Shown piece after piece: positions 26,848-36,176 of a stretch of DNA of 64,000 nt. Source of the DNA: Oceanospirillales bacterium (lineage in GTDB: Bacteria; Pseudomonadota; Gammaproteobacteria; Pseudomonadales; Endozoicomonadaceae); contig SIHQ01000006.1 in assembly GCA_004762125.1 (NCBI GenBank), positions 124,001-188,000 on the forward strand. The letters are read 5' to 3'. The position numbers and the translations under genes were made by a program. Numbering within the stretch: the first letter of the stretch is position 1; every line of letters begins with the position of its first letter. Below the pieces are notes generated by a model. It saw only the letters and a program-made list of their open reading frames with translations. It was not told the DNA's origin and made no database searches.

Positions 26848-28998
26848 ATGACCGCCTGCTCTGCCAAAAAAACCTGTTGCTCCGGAGGAGCCAAAAACCA
26901 GACCCTGACTTCTCTGGAAGATTCTGCCACTCGTTATAAATGGAACATTACCGGCATGGACTGCGCTAGCTGCGCCGGTAAGATTGAGAAGGCAGTAAAG
27001 GGAGCATCCGGTGTTCTTCAGGTAAAAGTCGCTTTTGCTACAGAGCGGTTACTGGTCGATCTTGACAAAAACCAGCAGCCAGAAGTCATTGAAACGATTG
27101 TCAAAGGACTTGGTTTTGGTCTGAGAACTTTTGGCCAACCTGACGAAGAAGAACCTATTTGGAAAAGTCACAGTACTTTTTTCCTGATGGCCCTATTAAT
27201 GACCCTGTCCGGTATTCTGATGTTGATCAACCCGGACTGGGGCTCTAAAGGTTTTATGGTTGCCACACTGGCAGGCCTGATTCCTTTTGCCAAAAAAGCC
27301 TTTGCTCAAATAAGAAATGGCACCTGGTTCGGTATAGAAACCTTAATGACTGTAGCCGCTTCCGGCGCTCTGATACTGGGCGAAACTACCGAAGCCGCTC
27401 TGGTTCTTTTTCTGTTTATTATTGGTGAATTGCTGGAAGGTTTTGCCGGTCGAAAAGCCAAAGCAGGCATCAAGGGCCTTATGCAGCTGACACCTGATAC
27501 GGCATGGAGAATAGAAGACGAAAAGAGAGTAGAAGTACCGGCTGATTTTCTGATGCCGGGTGAGGTCATCGAAGTATTACCTGGTGATCGACTGCCGGTA
27601 GATGCCAGTCTGCTAAGTGAAATGGGCGTATTTGATGAGAGCGCACTAACCGGCGAATCTATTCCGGTCAATCGTGAATCGGGTGAAAAAGTACTTGCAG
27701 GCTGTCTGGTGGTTGATCATCCGATACGTTTAGCGGTTGTGTCAGAACCTGGAGCCAGCGCTATTGATCGTATCATCAGACTGATTGAAGAAGCCGATGA
27801 ACGTCGTGCACCTATTGCTCGAATAGTCGATCGTTTCAGTGCCTGGTACACACCTCTGGTCATGTCCGTTGCAGGACTTGTATTCCTCCTGCCTCCTCTG
27901 ATGTTCGGCGGAGACTGGAACACCTGGGCTTACAAAGCTCTGGCTCTGTTGCTGATTGCCTGCCCTTGTGCCCTGATTATTTCCATTCCTGCAGCCGTAA
28001 CGTCCGCATTAACGGCAGCATCCCGCTTTGGCGCATTAATCAAAGGTGGCGCGGCACTGGAGCAAATGAGATTGGTCAAATGGTTGGCTCTGGATAAAAC
28101 CGGAACATTGACCAAAGGCAAACCGGAAGTCACAGGCATTCATGCCATCAATGGCAATGAGGATGTTCTGCTTCGACTGGCAGGTGCTGTTGAGCAAGGT
28201 TCCAGCCACCCACTGGCAAAAGCCATTATCGCTGAAGCTGAACAACGCAATATTGCACTGCCCGAAGCGACAGAGGTTCGAGTTCTTCTGGGCCGTGGCG
28301 TTAAAGGCTGCGTAGATAGTCAGGTCATTAAAGTACTTGCTCCCCGCCATGTCGATATTGAAAATCCATTGACTGAACAGGTTACTGAATTCGAATCGGA
28401 TGGTAATACGGTTGTTGTCGTAATCTGCGATAACGCTGTGATTGGATTGCTGGCTCTGGCTGACTCGCTTCGAAAAGATGCGATTATTGCCATAGAGCGT
28501 TTGAAAAAGCAGGGCGTTCAATGCGTGATGCTGACTGGTGACAACCATCGCGCTGCTGCAGCTATTGCCAACAGACTCGGTATCGATTTTGAAGCGGAGC
28601 TGATGCCAGACGACAAAGTTGCCGCTATTCGTCGAATACAAAACACTCACAATCAGTCAGTAGCAATGGTCGGTGATGGTATCAATGACGCTCCCGCTCT
28701 TAAGGCTGCAGAAATAGGCATTGCCATGGGTAAAGGCAGCGATGTGGCACTGGAAACAGCCGACGCTGCTCTGACCCATGAGCGACTGACCGAACTGCCC
28801 AATATGATCGGCTTGTCTCGTAGAACAGCTCGTATCATTCGTCAGAATATTATTCTTGCTCTCGGCATCAATACCCTGGTGCTACTCACTACCGTATTTG
28901 GTATTACCGGTCTGATGGCTGCGGTTATGTCCGATACAGGTAGTACGGTTCTCGTCACCCTGAACGCGCTTCGATTGATGAGGAAAAAAGACTACTGA
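26848..28998 (+). CDS. zntA: Zn2+/Cd2+/Pb2+-exporting P1B-type ATPase
   Basis: A 716-residue metal-exporting ATPase of the inner membrane. The N-terminus is Cys-rich (CSAKKTCCSGG), followed by one HMA domain with GMDCASCAGKIEKAVK. The transport site is CPC in IACPCALIISIPAAV. Other motifs are the actuator ESALTGESIPVN, phosphorylation site DKTGTLTKGKP, SSHPLAKAI and the hinge GDGINDAPALK. ATG 26848 is chosen over ATG 26827 because GAGGG lies 7 bases upstream and because the earlier ATG overlaps the operator-like dyad. It exports excess zinc, cadmium or lead. Its last 7 bases overlap the convergent SDR gene. Confidence 0.93.
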   Translation: MTACSAKKTCCSGGAKNQTLTSLEDSATRYKWNITGMDCASCAGKIEKAVKGASGVLQVKVAFATERLLVDLDKNQQPEVIETIVKGLGFGLRTFGQPDEEEPIWKSHSTFFLMALLMTLSGILMLINPDWGSKGFMVATLAGLIPFAKKAFAQIRNGTWFGIETLMTVAASGALILGETTEAALVLFLFIIGELLEGFAGRKAKAGIKGLMQLTPDTAWRIEDEKRVEVPADFLMPGEVIEVLPGDRLPVDASLLSEMGVFDESALTGESIPVNRESGEKVLAGCLVVDHPIRLAVVSEPGASAIDRIIRLIEEADERRAPIARIVDRFSAWYTPLVMSVAGLVFLLPPLMFGGDWNTWAYKALALLLIACPCALIISIPAAVTSALTAASRFGALIKGGAALEQMRLVKWLALDKTGTLTKGKPEVTGIHAINGNEDVLLRLAGAVEQGSSHPLAKAIIAEAEQRNIALPEATEVRVLLGRGVKGCVDSQVIKVLAPRHVDIENPLTEQVTEFESDGNTVVVVICDNAVIGLLALADSLRKDAIIAIERLKKQGVQCVMLTGDNHRAAAAIANRLGIDFEAELMPDDKVAAIRRIQNTHNQSVAMVGDGINDAPALKAAEIGIAMGKGSDVALETADAALTHERLTELPNMIGLSRRTARIIRQNIILALGINTLVLLTTVFGITGLMAAVMSDTGSTVLVTLNALRLMRKKDY

Positions 28999-29912
28999 TT
29001 TTCTGAACCAGCAGGTCGTATGACCAGCGATTTGCCCGTTGCATCGAGCTCCAGACCGTATCTGTTTTTTATGTATTCTTCCCGATCCGGTTTGGTCTGG
29101 GTTCTGAAGTGTTTCCAGCTTTTCTCATCATCCATCATGCCTTTTATGACTTCAGCCACCTTCAGGGCTGGCTGGCCATTCTTCAAACCTTTGTCCAGCG
29201 ACTTACGAAAACCCTGCCACTCTGCATGAAAATAGTCCGGTAGATTTTTATCATCTGCCAGCCAGGCTGATTTTTTGATATCAGTTCTGGTAAAGCCCGG
29301 TTCCACTACCTGACAATGAAGATCCCAAGACTGCCCATCAGAGCGTTTCATGGCACCGAGATAGCCCTCCAGAGAGGCACAAACACCTTCCATACCAAAC
29401 TTGGTGGCTGAGTAAGCATCCATCATGGGAACACCAAACGCGCCAGCCATAGACGTTACGTTAATAATGCGACCGTAGTTATTTTTTCTCATGACAGGAA
29501 GCGCTCGTTTTATCAACATCATGGGGCCCGTGAGATTGGCTTCAATCTGTCGCCTTATTTCATCATCCGGTAATTCTTCAAGGGGACCATAAACAGCCAT
29601 GCCGGCATTGTTGACAAGAATATCCAGCCGGCCTTCTTTCTTTCGAATCGTTTCGATGGCCGATGTCATGCTGCCTGGGCTGGAATGGTTGAGATAAAGC
29701 ATCGGGAGACGTTCAATCATTTTCTCATCAGCCAGCACCGATGTTCTGTAAGTACCGTACACACGATACTGTTCAGGGTAATCTGCAAGCAAGTTAACCA
29801 GAGCTTTACCTATTCCTTTACTGGCTCCTGTCACCAAAACCACCTTTGGTTGCGCCAAGACCCATGGACTCATAAAAAGTAAAGACACAATTAGCACTAA
29901 TGTTCTATTCAT
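28992..29912 (-). CDS. short-chain dehydrogenase/reductase with a signal peptide
   Basis: A 306-residue classical SDR: cofactor site VVLVTGASKGIGKAL, NNAG in DILVNNAGMAVYG, and catalytic residues in NVTSMAG and DAYSATKFGMEG (Tyr-x3-Lys). Oddly, the Rossmann fold is preceded by a good Sec-like segment (NRTLVLIVSLLFMSPWVLAQ), so the enzyme may be exported or membrane-anchored; most bacterial SDRs start directly at the first beta strand. Substrate unknown. There is no second in-frame Met near the Rossmann start, so the leader appears real. The gene stands alone, overlapping convergent zntA by 7 bases. Confidence 0.85.
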   Translation of the reverse strand: MNRTLVLIVSLLFMSPWVLAQPKVVLVTGASKGIGKALVNLLADYPEQYRVYGTYRTSVLADEKMIERLPMLYLNHSSPGSMTSAIETIRKKEGRLDILVNNAGMAVYGPLEELPDDEIRRQIEANLTGPMMLIKRALPVMRKNNYGRIINVTSMAGAFGVPMMDAYSATKFGMEGVCASLEGYLGAMKRSDGQSWDLHCQVVEPGFTRTDIKKSAWLADDKNLPDYFHAEWQGFRKSLDKGLKNGQPALKVAEVIKGMMDDEKSWKHFRTQTKPDREEYIKNRYGLELDATGKSLVIRPAGSENQ

Positions 29913-30055
29913 AAATACTGCTCACTCCCATACACAACAGAAACCTTGGCGCGCCTCACAATAGTAGCCGTGAATGGCAACAATCTGCTCCCCACTCAAA
30001 CAGTCCTAAAAAGGCAGACCAGCTGATTCATCCGAATAATCATAAGGAGTGAGCT

Positions 30056-30299
30056 ATAGGACTACTGAAAGATACAAAAGTTCTCGAACTGATTGGAATT
30101 GAACCTGGACTCTTTTTTAGTGCGATGCTTGCTGATATGGGGCTGAGGCATCGGAATAGAATGTCTGAACAGGAATACGCTCAACGAAACTACACCACAA
30201 CAGACACCTGATACTGCTCCCGAATCAGCATCGCATGCCAATAAGATACTGATGGAGACAGGTTTAGACCCATCCACTACTCAGGCTCTTTGTGACTAA
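30056..30299 (+). pseudogene. candidate small decayed gene
   Basis: A good Shine-Dalgarno (AAGGAG) is followed 7-8 bases later by ATA instead of ATG, then a coding-like frame: LLKDTKVLELIGIEPGLFF, MLADMGLRHR. It stops at TTTDT; a one-base shift continues as PDTAPESASHANKILMETG and ends STTQALCD-stop at 30297-30299. This suggests a gene of about 80 codons with a lost start and one frameshift. No family recognised. Confidence 0.35.
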
Positions 30300-30429
30300 A
30301 CGATCATTTTATGAGCGTCCATTTATGAGTCAAATGCCGTATATTTGAGTAGTAGCACGACTGATATTGTCGGCTACCCTGTCTGCTAGAGTCTGTTCTT
30401 TTTTATTGCTACTGACAGAGTACCCTTCG

Positions 30430-30768
30430 ATGTTCGTCAAGCACTTCATCCCTGCCATTGCCTTACTCAGCTGCATGACCACACCAATCTATGCTGACAG
30501 TGTTCCTGATATGGATAAGGTCGAATCTTTTGTTGAAGGCAGTTCTAACGAAATAGGTTGCTATCACTACTTTGCTAAAACCTATAAAAGAGAAAAACAG
30601 AAAAAATACCAGGGTATTCTGAAACTGAGTGGTTTGTTGCACAAAATGGATGGCGCTGAAACCAATTTTGCTATCGGGTACGGTGTCGGTAAAATTGAAT
30701 TCAGCCTTGTTGGCAAACCCCAACTGCGCAAAGCAGTATTCAAGAAGCTGGCTAGAAGCTGTAAATAA
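30430..30768 (+). CDS. small exported protein
   Basis: A 112-residue protein with a clear signal peptide (FVKHFIPAIALLSCMTTPIYA). The mature part of about 90 residues is basic and has two cysteines (IGCYHYF and the last ARSCK) that could form a disulfide. The open frame extends to a TTG at 30367, but ATG 30430 gives a proper signal peptide. I do not recognise the family. It is followed by a strong stem-loop shared with convergent tnaA. Probably periplasmic; function unknown. Confidence 0.65.
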   Translation: MFVKHFIPAIALLSCMTTPIYADSVPDMDKVESFVEGSSNEIGCYHYFAKTYKREKQKKYQGILKLSGLLHKMDGAETNFAIGYGVGKIEFSLVGKPQLRKAVFKKLARSCK

Positions 30769-30787
30769 CACTTAACTTTCCTCAGTA

Positions 30788-30812
30788 AGCCCAAGCTCTT
30801 TCAGCTTGGGCT
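30788..30812. terminator. stem-loop between convergent genes
   Basis: AGCCCAAGCT (30788-30797) and AGCTTGGGCT (30803-30812) are a perfect 10-base stem with a 5-base loop between the ends of the small exported gene and tnaA. No long T-run. Confidence 0.75.
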
Positions 30813-30824
30813 CATAAGTTGGCT

Positions 30825-32216
30825 TTATAAAACCGGTACAAGACGGGCTGTAAAGTGTCTCAGTACTGGAGGTTCATAATCAAACGTCAGCCCTTTTATA
30901 CTCTCGCGACGTTGATAAACCGATATCAAAGACTCTGCAATGTAATCCATATGATCATTGGTATAGACACGACGAGGAATGGTCAGTCGCAGAAACTCCA
31001 TAGAAGACGTCTTCTGTATACCTGTTTTCGGATCACGTCCCAGTAATAGTGAGCCTATTTCTACACCTCTGACTCCACTCTCAAGATAGAGTTCGTTTGC
31101 CAGTGATTGAGCAGGAAATTGATCTCCGGGGATATGAGGTAACACTTTCCCTGCATCAACAAAGACAGCATGACCACCCGTAGGATACTGAATAGGCACA
31201 CCACCTTCACGAAGACATTCGCCAAGGTACTCCACCTGACCAATACGATAGGCCAGCATGCCTTCATCCATCGCCTCTTCAAGGCCAATGGCCAGCGCTT
31301 CCATATCTCTGCCAGCTAAGCCGCCGTACGTGATAAAACCTTCCATAGGCACACAGCGAACCTGGCAGGCTCTCAGCAGCTCTTCATCATCCCGAATACA
31401 CAACAAGCCACCGATATTGACCATGGGATCTTTTTTCGCAGACATAGTCAGCATATCGCCATAGCTGTACATCTCAGCGATAATTTCCTTAATACTTTTA
31501 TCCTGATAACCCTTTTCACGTTGCTTGATAAACCAGGCATTCTCACAGTAGCGTGCAGAGTCAATCACCACAGGAATCTTGTTCAGGCGGGCTATTTCAC
31601 TGGCAGCTCTGATATTAGTCATGGAGACTGGCTGACCACCCGAGCTGTTACAGGTGACGGTGATAACAATCGCGGCCACATTCTTCGCTCCATTCTCTTC
31701 AATCACTTGCTCAAGAGCGGCCAGATCGAAGTTACCTTTCCAGTCATACCAACTACCTGTATCCATAGCCATGGGCGTCAGGGTATTAATGGCTTTTGCA
31801 CCATTCAGCTCTACATGAGCGGCAGTCGTGTCGAAGTGATAGTTAGAAATAAAGACCGGCTTATCGCCCTTGACTCGCTCGATCAGACAAGGAAACAGCA
31901 CCTGCTCGGCACCGCGACCTTGGTGAACAGGTATCACGTATTGATAATCAAAGATCTCTCTGGCTTTTCGCTCAAGGTTTTGAAAGTTCCGGCTACCCGC
32001 ATAGGACTCATCCCCCATCATAAGGCCTGCCCACTGTCGGTCACTCATAGCACCGGTACCAGAGTCCGTCAGCAGATCAATGTATACATCCTGACTGCTC
32101 AGCGAAAACGGGTTATACCCAGCCGTCTTCAATGCTTCTCTTCGCTCTTCAGCGGTAGTCATACGAATAGGTTCGACCATCTTGATACGGAATGGTGGTG
32201 GCAATACTTTTTTCAT
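30825..32216 (-). CDS. tnaA: tryptophanase
   Basis: A 463-residue PLP beta-eliminating lyase, tyrosine phenol-lyase/tryptophanase family, with the PLP lysine in [16 protein letters not shown] near residue 260. At the positions that separate the two enzymes it is tryptophanase-like: Asp in [10 protein letters not shown] (Thr in the phenol-lyase), Val and Ile in GVRGVEIGS (Met and Arg in the phenol-lyase), and His in LRHFTAR (Phe in the phenol-lyase). The N-terminal [15 protein letters not shown] is phenol-lyase-like, so it is a mixed-looking member. It would split tryptophan to indole, pyruvate and ammonia. A TnaC-like leader ORF lies upstream and supports the call. No tnaB permease is adjacent. 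Confidence 0.88.
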   Translation of the reverse strand: MKKVLPPPFRIKMVEPIRMTTAEERREALKTAGYNPFSLSSQDVYIDLLTDSGTGAMSDRQWAGLMMGDESYAGSRNFQNLERKAREIFDYQYVIPVHQGRGAEQVLFPCLIERVKGDKPVFISNYHFDTTAAHVELNGAKAINTLTPMAMDTGSWYDWKGNFDLAALEQVIEENGAKNVAAIVITVTCNSSGGQPVSMTNIRAASEIARLNKIPVVIDSARYCENAWFIKQREKGYQDKSIKEIIAEMYSYGDMLTMSAKKDPMVNIGGLLCIRDDEELLRACQVRCVPMEGFITYGGLAGRDMEALAIGLEEAMDEGMLAYRIGQVEYLGECLREGGVPIQYPTGGHAVFVDAGKVLPHIPGDQFPAQSLANELYLESGVRGVEIGSLLLGRDPKTGIQKTSSMEFLRLTIPRRVYTNDHMDYIAESLISVYQRRESIKGLTFDYEPPVLRHFTARLVPVL

Positions 32217-32263
32217 TGTTCTGTAAGTCCACTTGATCTTAAGTGTGTAACCACAGGCAAATG

Positions 32264-32335
32264 AATATCTGATCAGTCATTTGTCCGCCCCAGACGGAAA
32301 AATGACATGTGAATTCGTATGCATGGTTACTTATG
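32264..32335. repeat. dispersed stem-loop element, copy 2
   Basis: GTCATTTGTCCG (32276-32287) pairs with CGGAAAAATGAC (32295-32306), 11 of 12 pairs. Flanks AATATCTGATCA and ATGTGAATT then TTACTTAT match copy 1. It lies between the TnaC-like leader and tnaA, so it could affect readthrough. Confidence 0.8.
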
Positions 32336-32383
32336 AGGTGCTCCCACGACAGGAACAATCTGGTTAAAGTCTGTGGGACAGAA

Positions 32384-32464
32384 TCAAAAGTTTAGGTGAA
32401 CGGTGACACGTGACTGGTCAATCACGTACCAAAAGCCAAGGCAGAGTGAATCGGTCTGTTTCAT
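32384..32464 (-). CDS. tnaC: candidate TnaC-like leader peptide
   Basis: A 26-residue frame, ATG at 32464, ending 167 bases before tnaA. It contains GFWYVIDQS with Trp at residue 12, Ile at 15 and Asp at 16. E. coli TnaC has KWFNIDN with Trp12, Ile15 and Asp16, and Trp12 and Asp16 are needed for tryptophan-dependent ribosome stalling there. Differences: there is no proline at the end (the peptide ends HLNF) and no strong Shine-Dalgarno. By analogy it would stall at high tryptophan and let RNA polymerase pass into tnaA. Too short for ordinary gene calls; assigned by residue register and position only. Confidence 0.6.
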   Translation of the reverse strand: MKQTDSLCLGFWYVIDQSRVTVHLNF

Positions 32465-32558
32465 ATCAATGACGATACAGCTCAGTCAGTTAACTATTAC
32501 TATTTGTGTTGGATACACATAGGATCATTCCAAACACTGACCCGTACGTCAAGCCAGC

Positions 32559-33215
32559 TTACTGCGGAAACAAGGATTCCAGCTGAGTATCCTGATAATC
32601 GGAGATATTAAAAAGTGTGCCTTTCAACTCACTGCCATGATGGGTCGTGGTGACACCAATAACCTCTGCACCCGAGGCGATACCTGCCTGTATACCGGCC
32701 AATGAGTCTTCAAATACCAGACTATGTTGAGGCGTAACACTTAGTTTTTCCATACAGAGTTGGTAGATCTGCGGATCAGGTTTTCCTCGCTCAATCATGC
32801 CCTGGTGCACCAGAACATCAAACAGTCCCCGAATACCCAAACCATCGATGATAAAGTCCATATTGGAGACCGGCGCAGAAGTACCCACTGCCAGTTTAAA
32901 ACCTGCCTTCTTCAACAGTTTCAGGAATTCACGCAATCCCTTTAATGGTCTCAGGTGGTGTTCATAGAGGTCACGAAAGATTTGTTCTTTCTCTTCACCC
33001 AGTGCGATGACTTCCTCTTCAGACAACTGATCTCCAAACAGCATACGCATCAGCTCAGAGTTTACCCGTCCGGATATACGACGGTTATAATCGCTGTCCG
33101 TAAGCTCCATGCCATGACGGTTTAAAAACTGCTGCCAAGCTTTACGGTGAAAATCATTATTATCAACAATGACACCATCCATATCGAACAATGCGGCTTT
33201 GAGAGACTCAGGCAT
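32559..33215 (-). CDS. HAD-family phosphatase, beta-phosphoglucomutase-like
   Basis: A 218-residue HAD hydrolase of subfamily IA: motif I AALFDMDGVIVDNNDFHRKAW, motif II AVGTSAPVSN, motif III lysine in ERGKPDPQIYQL, and motif IV VFEDSLAGIQAG. The cap domain matches beta-phosphoglucomutase-like and sugar-phosphate phosphatases. Exact substrate unknown; cytoplasmic. Same direction as tnaA but 340 bases upstream of it, with the leader ORF between, so probably a separate transcript. Upstream lies the kbl-tdh terminator. Confidence 0.88.
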   Translation of the reverse strand: MPESLKAALFDMDGVIVDNNDFHRKAWQQFLNRHGMELTDSDYNRRISGRVNSELMRMLFGDQLSEEEVIALGEEKEQIFRDLYEHHLRPLKGLREFLKLLKKAGFKLAVGTSAPVSNMDFIIDGLGIRGLFDVLVHQGMIERGKPDPQIYQLCMEKLSVTPQHSLVFEDSLAGIQAGIASGAEVIGVTTTHHGSELKGTLFNISDYQDTQLESLFPQ

Positions 33216-33350
33216 CAGATGTTGTTTCTCCGTTTTCTTGCAGAAGACTGTTCCAGAAGGGCAGTTTCTGGCAAACGATTATGTGGTCAATATAGTGCAA
33301 CTAACGACTAATTTATTGTTTTTTTATATGAATAATGAAAGGCCAAAACT

Positions 33351-33387
33351 AAAAAAAACGCTGCTTTCATGATAAAAGCAGCGTTTT
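33351..33387 (-). terminator. terminator of kbl-tdh
   Basis: AAAACGCTGCTTT and AAAGCAGCGTTTT form a perfect stem; on the minus strand it ends in eight T. It lies 20 bases past the tdh stop. Confidence 0.92.
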
Positions 33388-33406
33388 AGAATTGTGACGC
33401 GACTGA

Positions 33407-34432
33407 TCAGGTCCAGTCAAGAATCACTTTCCCAGATTGACCTGAACCCATGATTTCAAAACCTTTCTCAAAGTCATCCACAGACATGCGGTGAGTAATG
33501 ACCGGAGAGATATCCAGGCCAGACTGCAGCATGCTGGTCATCTTGTACCAGGTTTCATACATTTCACGACCATAAATACCTTTGATAACCAGACCTTTAA
33601 AGATCACCTGATTCCAGTCAATCGTTGTATCGCTGGAAGGAATACCCAGAAGAGCTATCTTGCCGCCATAGTTCATGGCTTCCAACATCTGCTGGAATGC
33701 ACGACCGTTACCTGACATTTCCAGACCGACATCAAAGCCTTCCACCATGTTCAGCTCTTCCATGACGGTTTTCATGTCTTCCTTGGCTACGTTGACAGCG
33801 CTGGTAGCGCCCATCTTACGTGCCAGATCCAGGCGATAGTCATTTACGTCGGTAATAACAACATTGCGGGCACCTGCGTGTTTGCAGATAGCCACCGCCA
33901 TAATACCAATGGGGCCTGCACCGGTGATCAATACATCTTCACCCACTAGATCGAAAGATAAAGCAGTATGAACTGCGTTACCAAACGGATCAAAAATAGA
34001 CGCCAGATCATCGCTGATATCATCAGGAATCGGAAACGCATTGGTTGCTGGAATAGAGAGATATTCTGCAAAAGCACCGTCACGATTAACACCCACACCT
34101 ACCGTAAAGTTGCAGAGGTGTCGACGACCCGCACGGCAATTGCGGCAGTGACCACAGGTGATGTGACCTTCACCGGACACTCGCTGACCGATTTCAAATC
34201 CACGGACGCCTTCGCCCATTTCAACGATTTCACCAATAAACTCATGACCAACATGCATCCCTACCGGGATCGTTTTCTGAGACCATTCATCCCAGTTATA
34301 GATATGCATATCAGTTCCGCAAATAGCTGTTTTGCGGATTTTGATCAAAACATCGTTGTAGCCTGCTTCCGGTCTGGATTTTTCAGCCATCCAGATGCCT
34401 TTTTCGGCTTTCAATTTTGCTAGGGTTTTCAT
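33407..34432 (-). CDS. tdh: L-threonine 3-dehydrogenase
   Basis: A 341-residue zinc alcohol-dehydrogenase-type enzyme oxidising threonine to 2-amino-3-ketobutyrate with NAD. Catalytic zinc Cys in [17 protein letters not shown], then GHEFIG; the structural zinc Cys cluster is [15 protein letters not shown]; the Rossmann site is [18 protein letters not shown]. The start overlaps the kbl stop by one base (TAATG), so the pair is translationally coupled. Kbl takes the product on to glycine and acetyl-CoA. Start and length agree with the family. Confidence 0.97.
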   Translation of the reverse strand: MKTLAKLKAEKGIWMAEKSRPEAGYNDVLIKIRKTAICGTDMHIYNWDEWSQKTIPVGMHVGHEFIGEIVEMGEGVRGFEIGQRVSGEGHITCGHCRNCRAGRRHLCNFTVGVGVNRDGAFAEYLSIPATNAFPIPDDISDDLASIFDPFGNAVHTALSFDLVGEDVLITGAGPIGIMAVAICKHAGARNVVITDVNDYRLDLARKMGATSAVNVAKEDMKTVMEELNMVEGFDVGLEMSGNGRAFQQMLEAMNYGGKIALLGIPSSDTTIDWNQVIFKGLVIKGIYGREMYETWYKMTSMLQSGLDISPVITHRMSVDDFEKGFEIMGSGQSGKVILDWT

Positions 34433-35631
34433 TAGGAAATCACTCCAAGCTCACGCCCAATCTTGGCAAAAGCTGTAATTACCTTATCCATATGCTCCGG
34501 GCTGTGTGCCGCGGACATCTGAGTACGAATGCGAGCAGCACCTTTTGGCACTACTGGGAAGGAGAAACCTACTACATAAATACCTTCCTGAAGCATTCGT
34601 TCCGCAAACTCTGCTGCCAGAGGTGCTTCACCCAGCATAACAGGAATAATGGCATGATCTTTACCCCCTAGAGTAAAGCCCAACTTTTCCATTTCAGAAC
34701 GGAATCGGGTCGAGTTATCTCGCAGTTTCTGACGAAGGTCACCACCCACTTCCAGCATATCAAGAACCTTGATAGAAGCGCTGGCAATAGTCGGGCACAG
34801 GGTGTTGGAGAACAGATATGGACGGGAGCGGTTACGCAACCAGTCAATAACTTCCGGATGACGAGAAGCGGTGTAGCCACCAGAAGCACCACCCAGCGCC
34901 TTGCCCAGAGTACCGGTAATGATGTCTACGCGATCCATCACACCACAGTGCTCATGAGTACCACGGCCTTGGTCACCCACAAATCCTACTGCGTGGGAAT
35001 CGTCCACCATGACCATGGCATCGTATTTATCCGCCAGATCACAGACACCGGCCAGGTTGGCGATCACGCCATCCATGGAGAAAACACCGTCAGTAGCAAT
35101 CAGCTTATAACGGGCGCCTGCTTCAGTAGCGGCCTTCAGCTGTGTTTCCAGATCTGTCATATCGTTATTGGCATAACGGAAACGTTTGGCCTTACACAGA
35201 CGAACGCCATCAATGATGCTGGCGTGGTTCAGGGAGTCACTGATAATAGCGTCTTCAGGGCCAAGCAGCGTTTCGAACAGCCCTGCATTGGCATCAAAAC
35301 AGGAAGAATAAAGAATAGTATCTTCCATCCCGAGAAAATCGGAAATACGCGTTTCCAGAGCTTTATGGACTTCCTGAGTACCGCAGATAAAACGTACGGA
35401 AGCCATACCGTAACCGTATTTATCTAAAGCCAGTTTACCGGCTTCAATCAGTTCCGGCGCATTGGCTAGACCAAGATAGTTGTTGGCGCAAAAGTTAACA
35501 ACTTGTTCACCGGTAGTGACGGTGATATCCGCCTGCTGCTGCGAGTTAATAATCCGTTCGGACTTATACAGTCCTTCAGTTTTCAGCTCTTCCAGCTGCT
35601 CACGCAGTCCAGCGTAAAAATCGGGTTTCAT
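34432..35631 (-). CDS. kbl: glycine C-acetyltransferase (2-amino-3-ketobutyrate CoA ligase)
   Basis: A 399-residue PLP enzyme of the alpha-oxoamine synthase family that cleaves 2-amino-3-ketobutyrate with CoA to glycine and acetyl-CoA. Motifs: [55 protein letters not shown] and the PLP lysine in [18 protein letters not shown]. First gene of the kbl-tdh pair; promoter within the 200-base gap upstream. With ald and tnaA it gives the cell several routes to break down amino acids. Confidence 0.97.
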   Translation of the reverse strand: MKPDFYAGLREQLEELKTEGLYKSERIINSQQQADITVTTGEQVVNFCANNYLGLANAPELIEAGKLALDKYGYGMASVRFICGTQEVHKALETRISDFLGMEDTILYSSCFDANAGLFETLLGPEDAIISDSLNHASIIDGVRLCKAKRFRYANNDMTDLETQLKAATEAGARYKLIATDGVFSMDGVIANLAGVCDLADKYDAMVMVDDSHAVGFVGDQGRGTHEHCGVMDRVDIITGTLGKALGGASGGYTASRHPEVIDWLRNRSRPYLFSNTLCPTIASASIKVLDMLEVGGDLRQKLRDNSTRFRSEMEKLGFTLGGKDHAIIPVMLGEAPLAAEFAERMLQEGIYVVGFSFPVVPKGAARIRTQMSAAHSPEHMDKVITAFAKIGRELGVIS

Positions 35632-35846
35632 TTCAGCTCCGCAAGAAGTGAAGTAGGTGAATCAACACCCAATTGTAGATGAAGCGCAATAGTGGAGCAG
35701 GAATCTTCTACGCTGTACCAGCACTTGTACCTATTTTCATTACATATACACATTTTCAACAGAATGTTAACGGGTTCAAATAGCTACGCACTGCTAAGTG
35801 AAATCAGCCATGTTAAAAATATGGTACTATAGCTTATTTGTATCAG

Positions 35847-36176
35847 ATGAGAGGCCGTATTACAGCCTTGATCTATCCACATAGAGACTGGCAACCGGAG
35901 TTGCAAAAGCAGATGCTACCTTACGGCATTGTCGTCAAGGAACAGATCGACCTTCTGGTTAACTGGCCACTTCCTCACAGCACTCCTGAAAACAGACTGA
36001 CGGAGAGTATCATTGAGATGAAAATAGAAAGCAGAGCTTTCGATCTCACCGATTACAAAGTGTCTAGTAATTTCACTGAAATGAAAAACCTGGAAGATTT
36101 TACCCGTAAAGCTATTACCTATTCACTAAAACAAAAACAAAAACAAAAACAAAAACAATCAAAAAAAGCAGAATAA
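35847..36176 (+). CDS. hypothetical protein with slippery Lys-Gln tail
   Basis: A 109-residue protein not recognised (GRITALIYPHRDWQPELQKQ, then FDLTDYKVSSNFTEMKNLEDF). Its end is encoded by five AAAAAC hexamers (about 36127-36156), giving a KQKQKQKQ tail that can grow or shrink by replication slippage without shifting the frame. The open frame starts at a TTG at 35838; ATG 35847 is the first standard start. There is no convincing Shine-Dalgarno and no domain, so it could be non-coding. It lies alone between kbl and cysN and is followed by a copy of the dispersed stem-loop. Confidence 0.45.
   Translation: MRGRITALIYPHRDWQPELQKQMLPYGIVVKEQIDLLVNWPLPHSTPENRLTESIIEMKIESRAFDLTDYKVSSNFTEMKNLEDFTRKAITYSLKQKQKQKQKQSKKAE

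Noticed and set aside
30062-30277. 71-residue minus-strand open frame
   Set aside because: No binding site or domain; the plus strand shows a better coding-like trace.
30825-32216. Tyrosine phenol-lyase
   Set aside because: The discriminating residues (Asp in NYHFDTT, Val/Ile in GVRGVEIGS, His in LRHFTAR) are those of tryptophanase.
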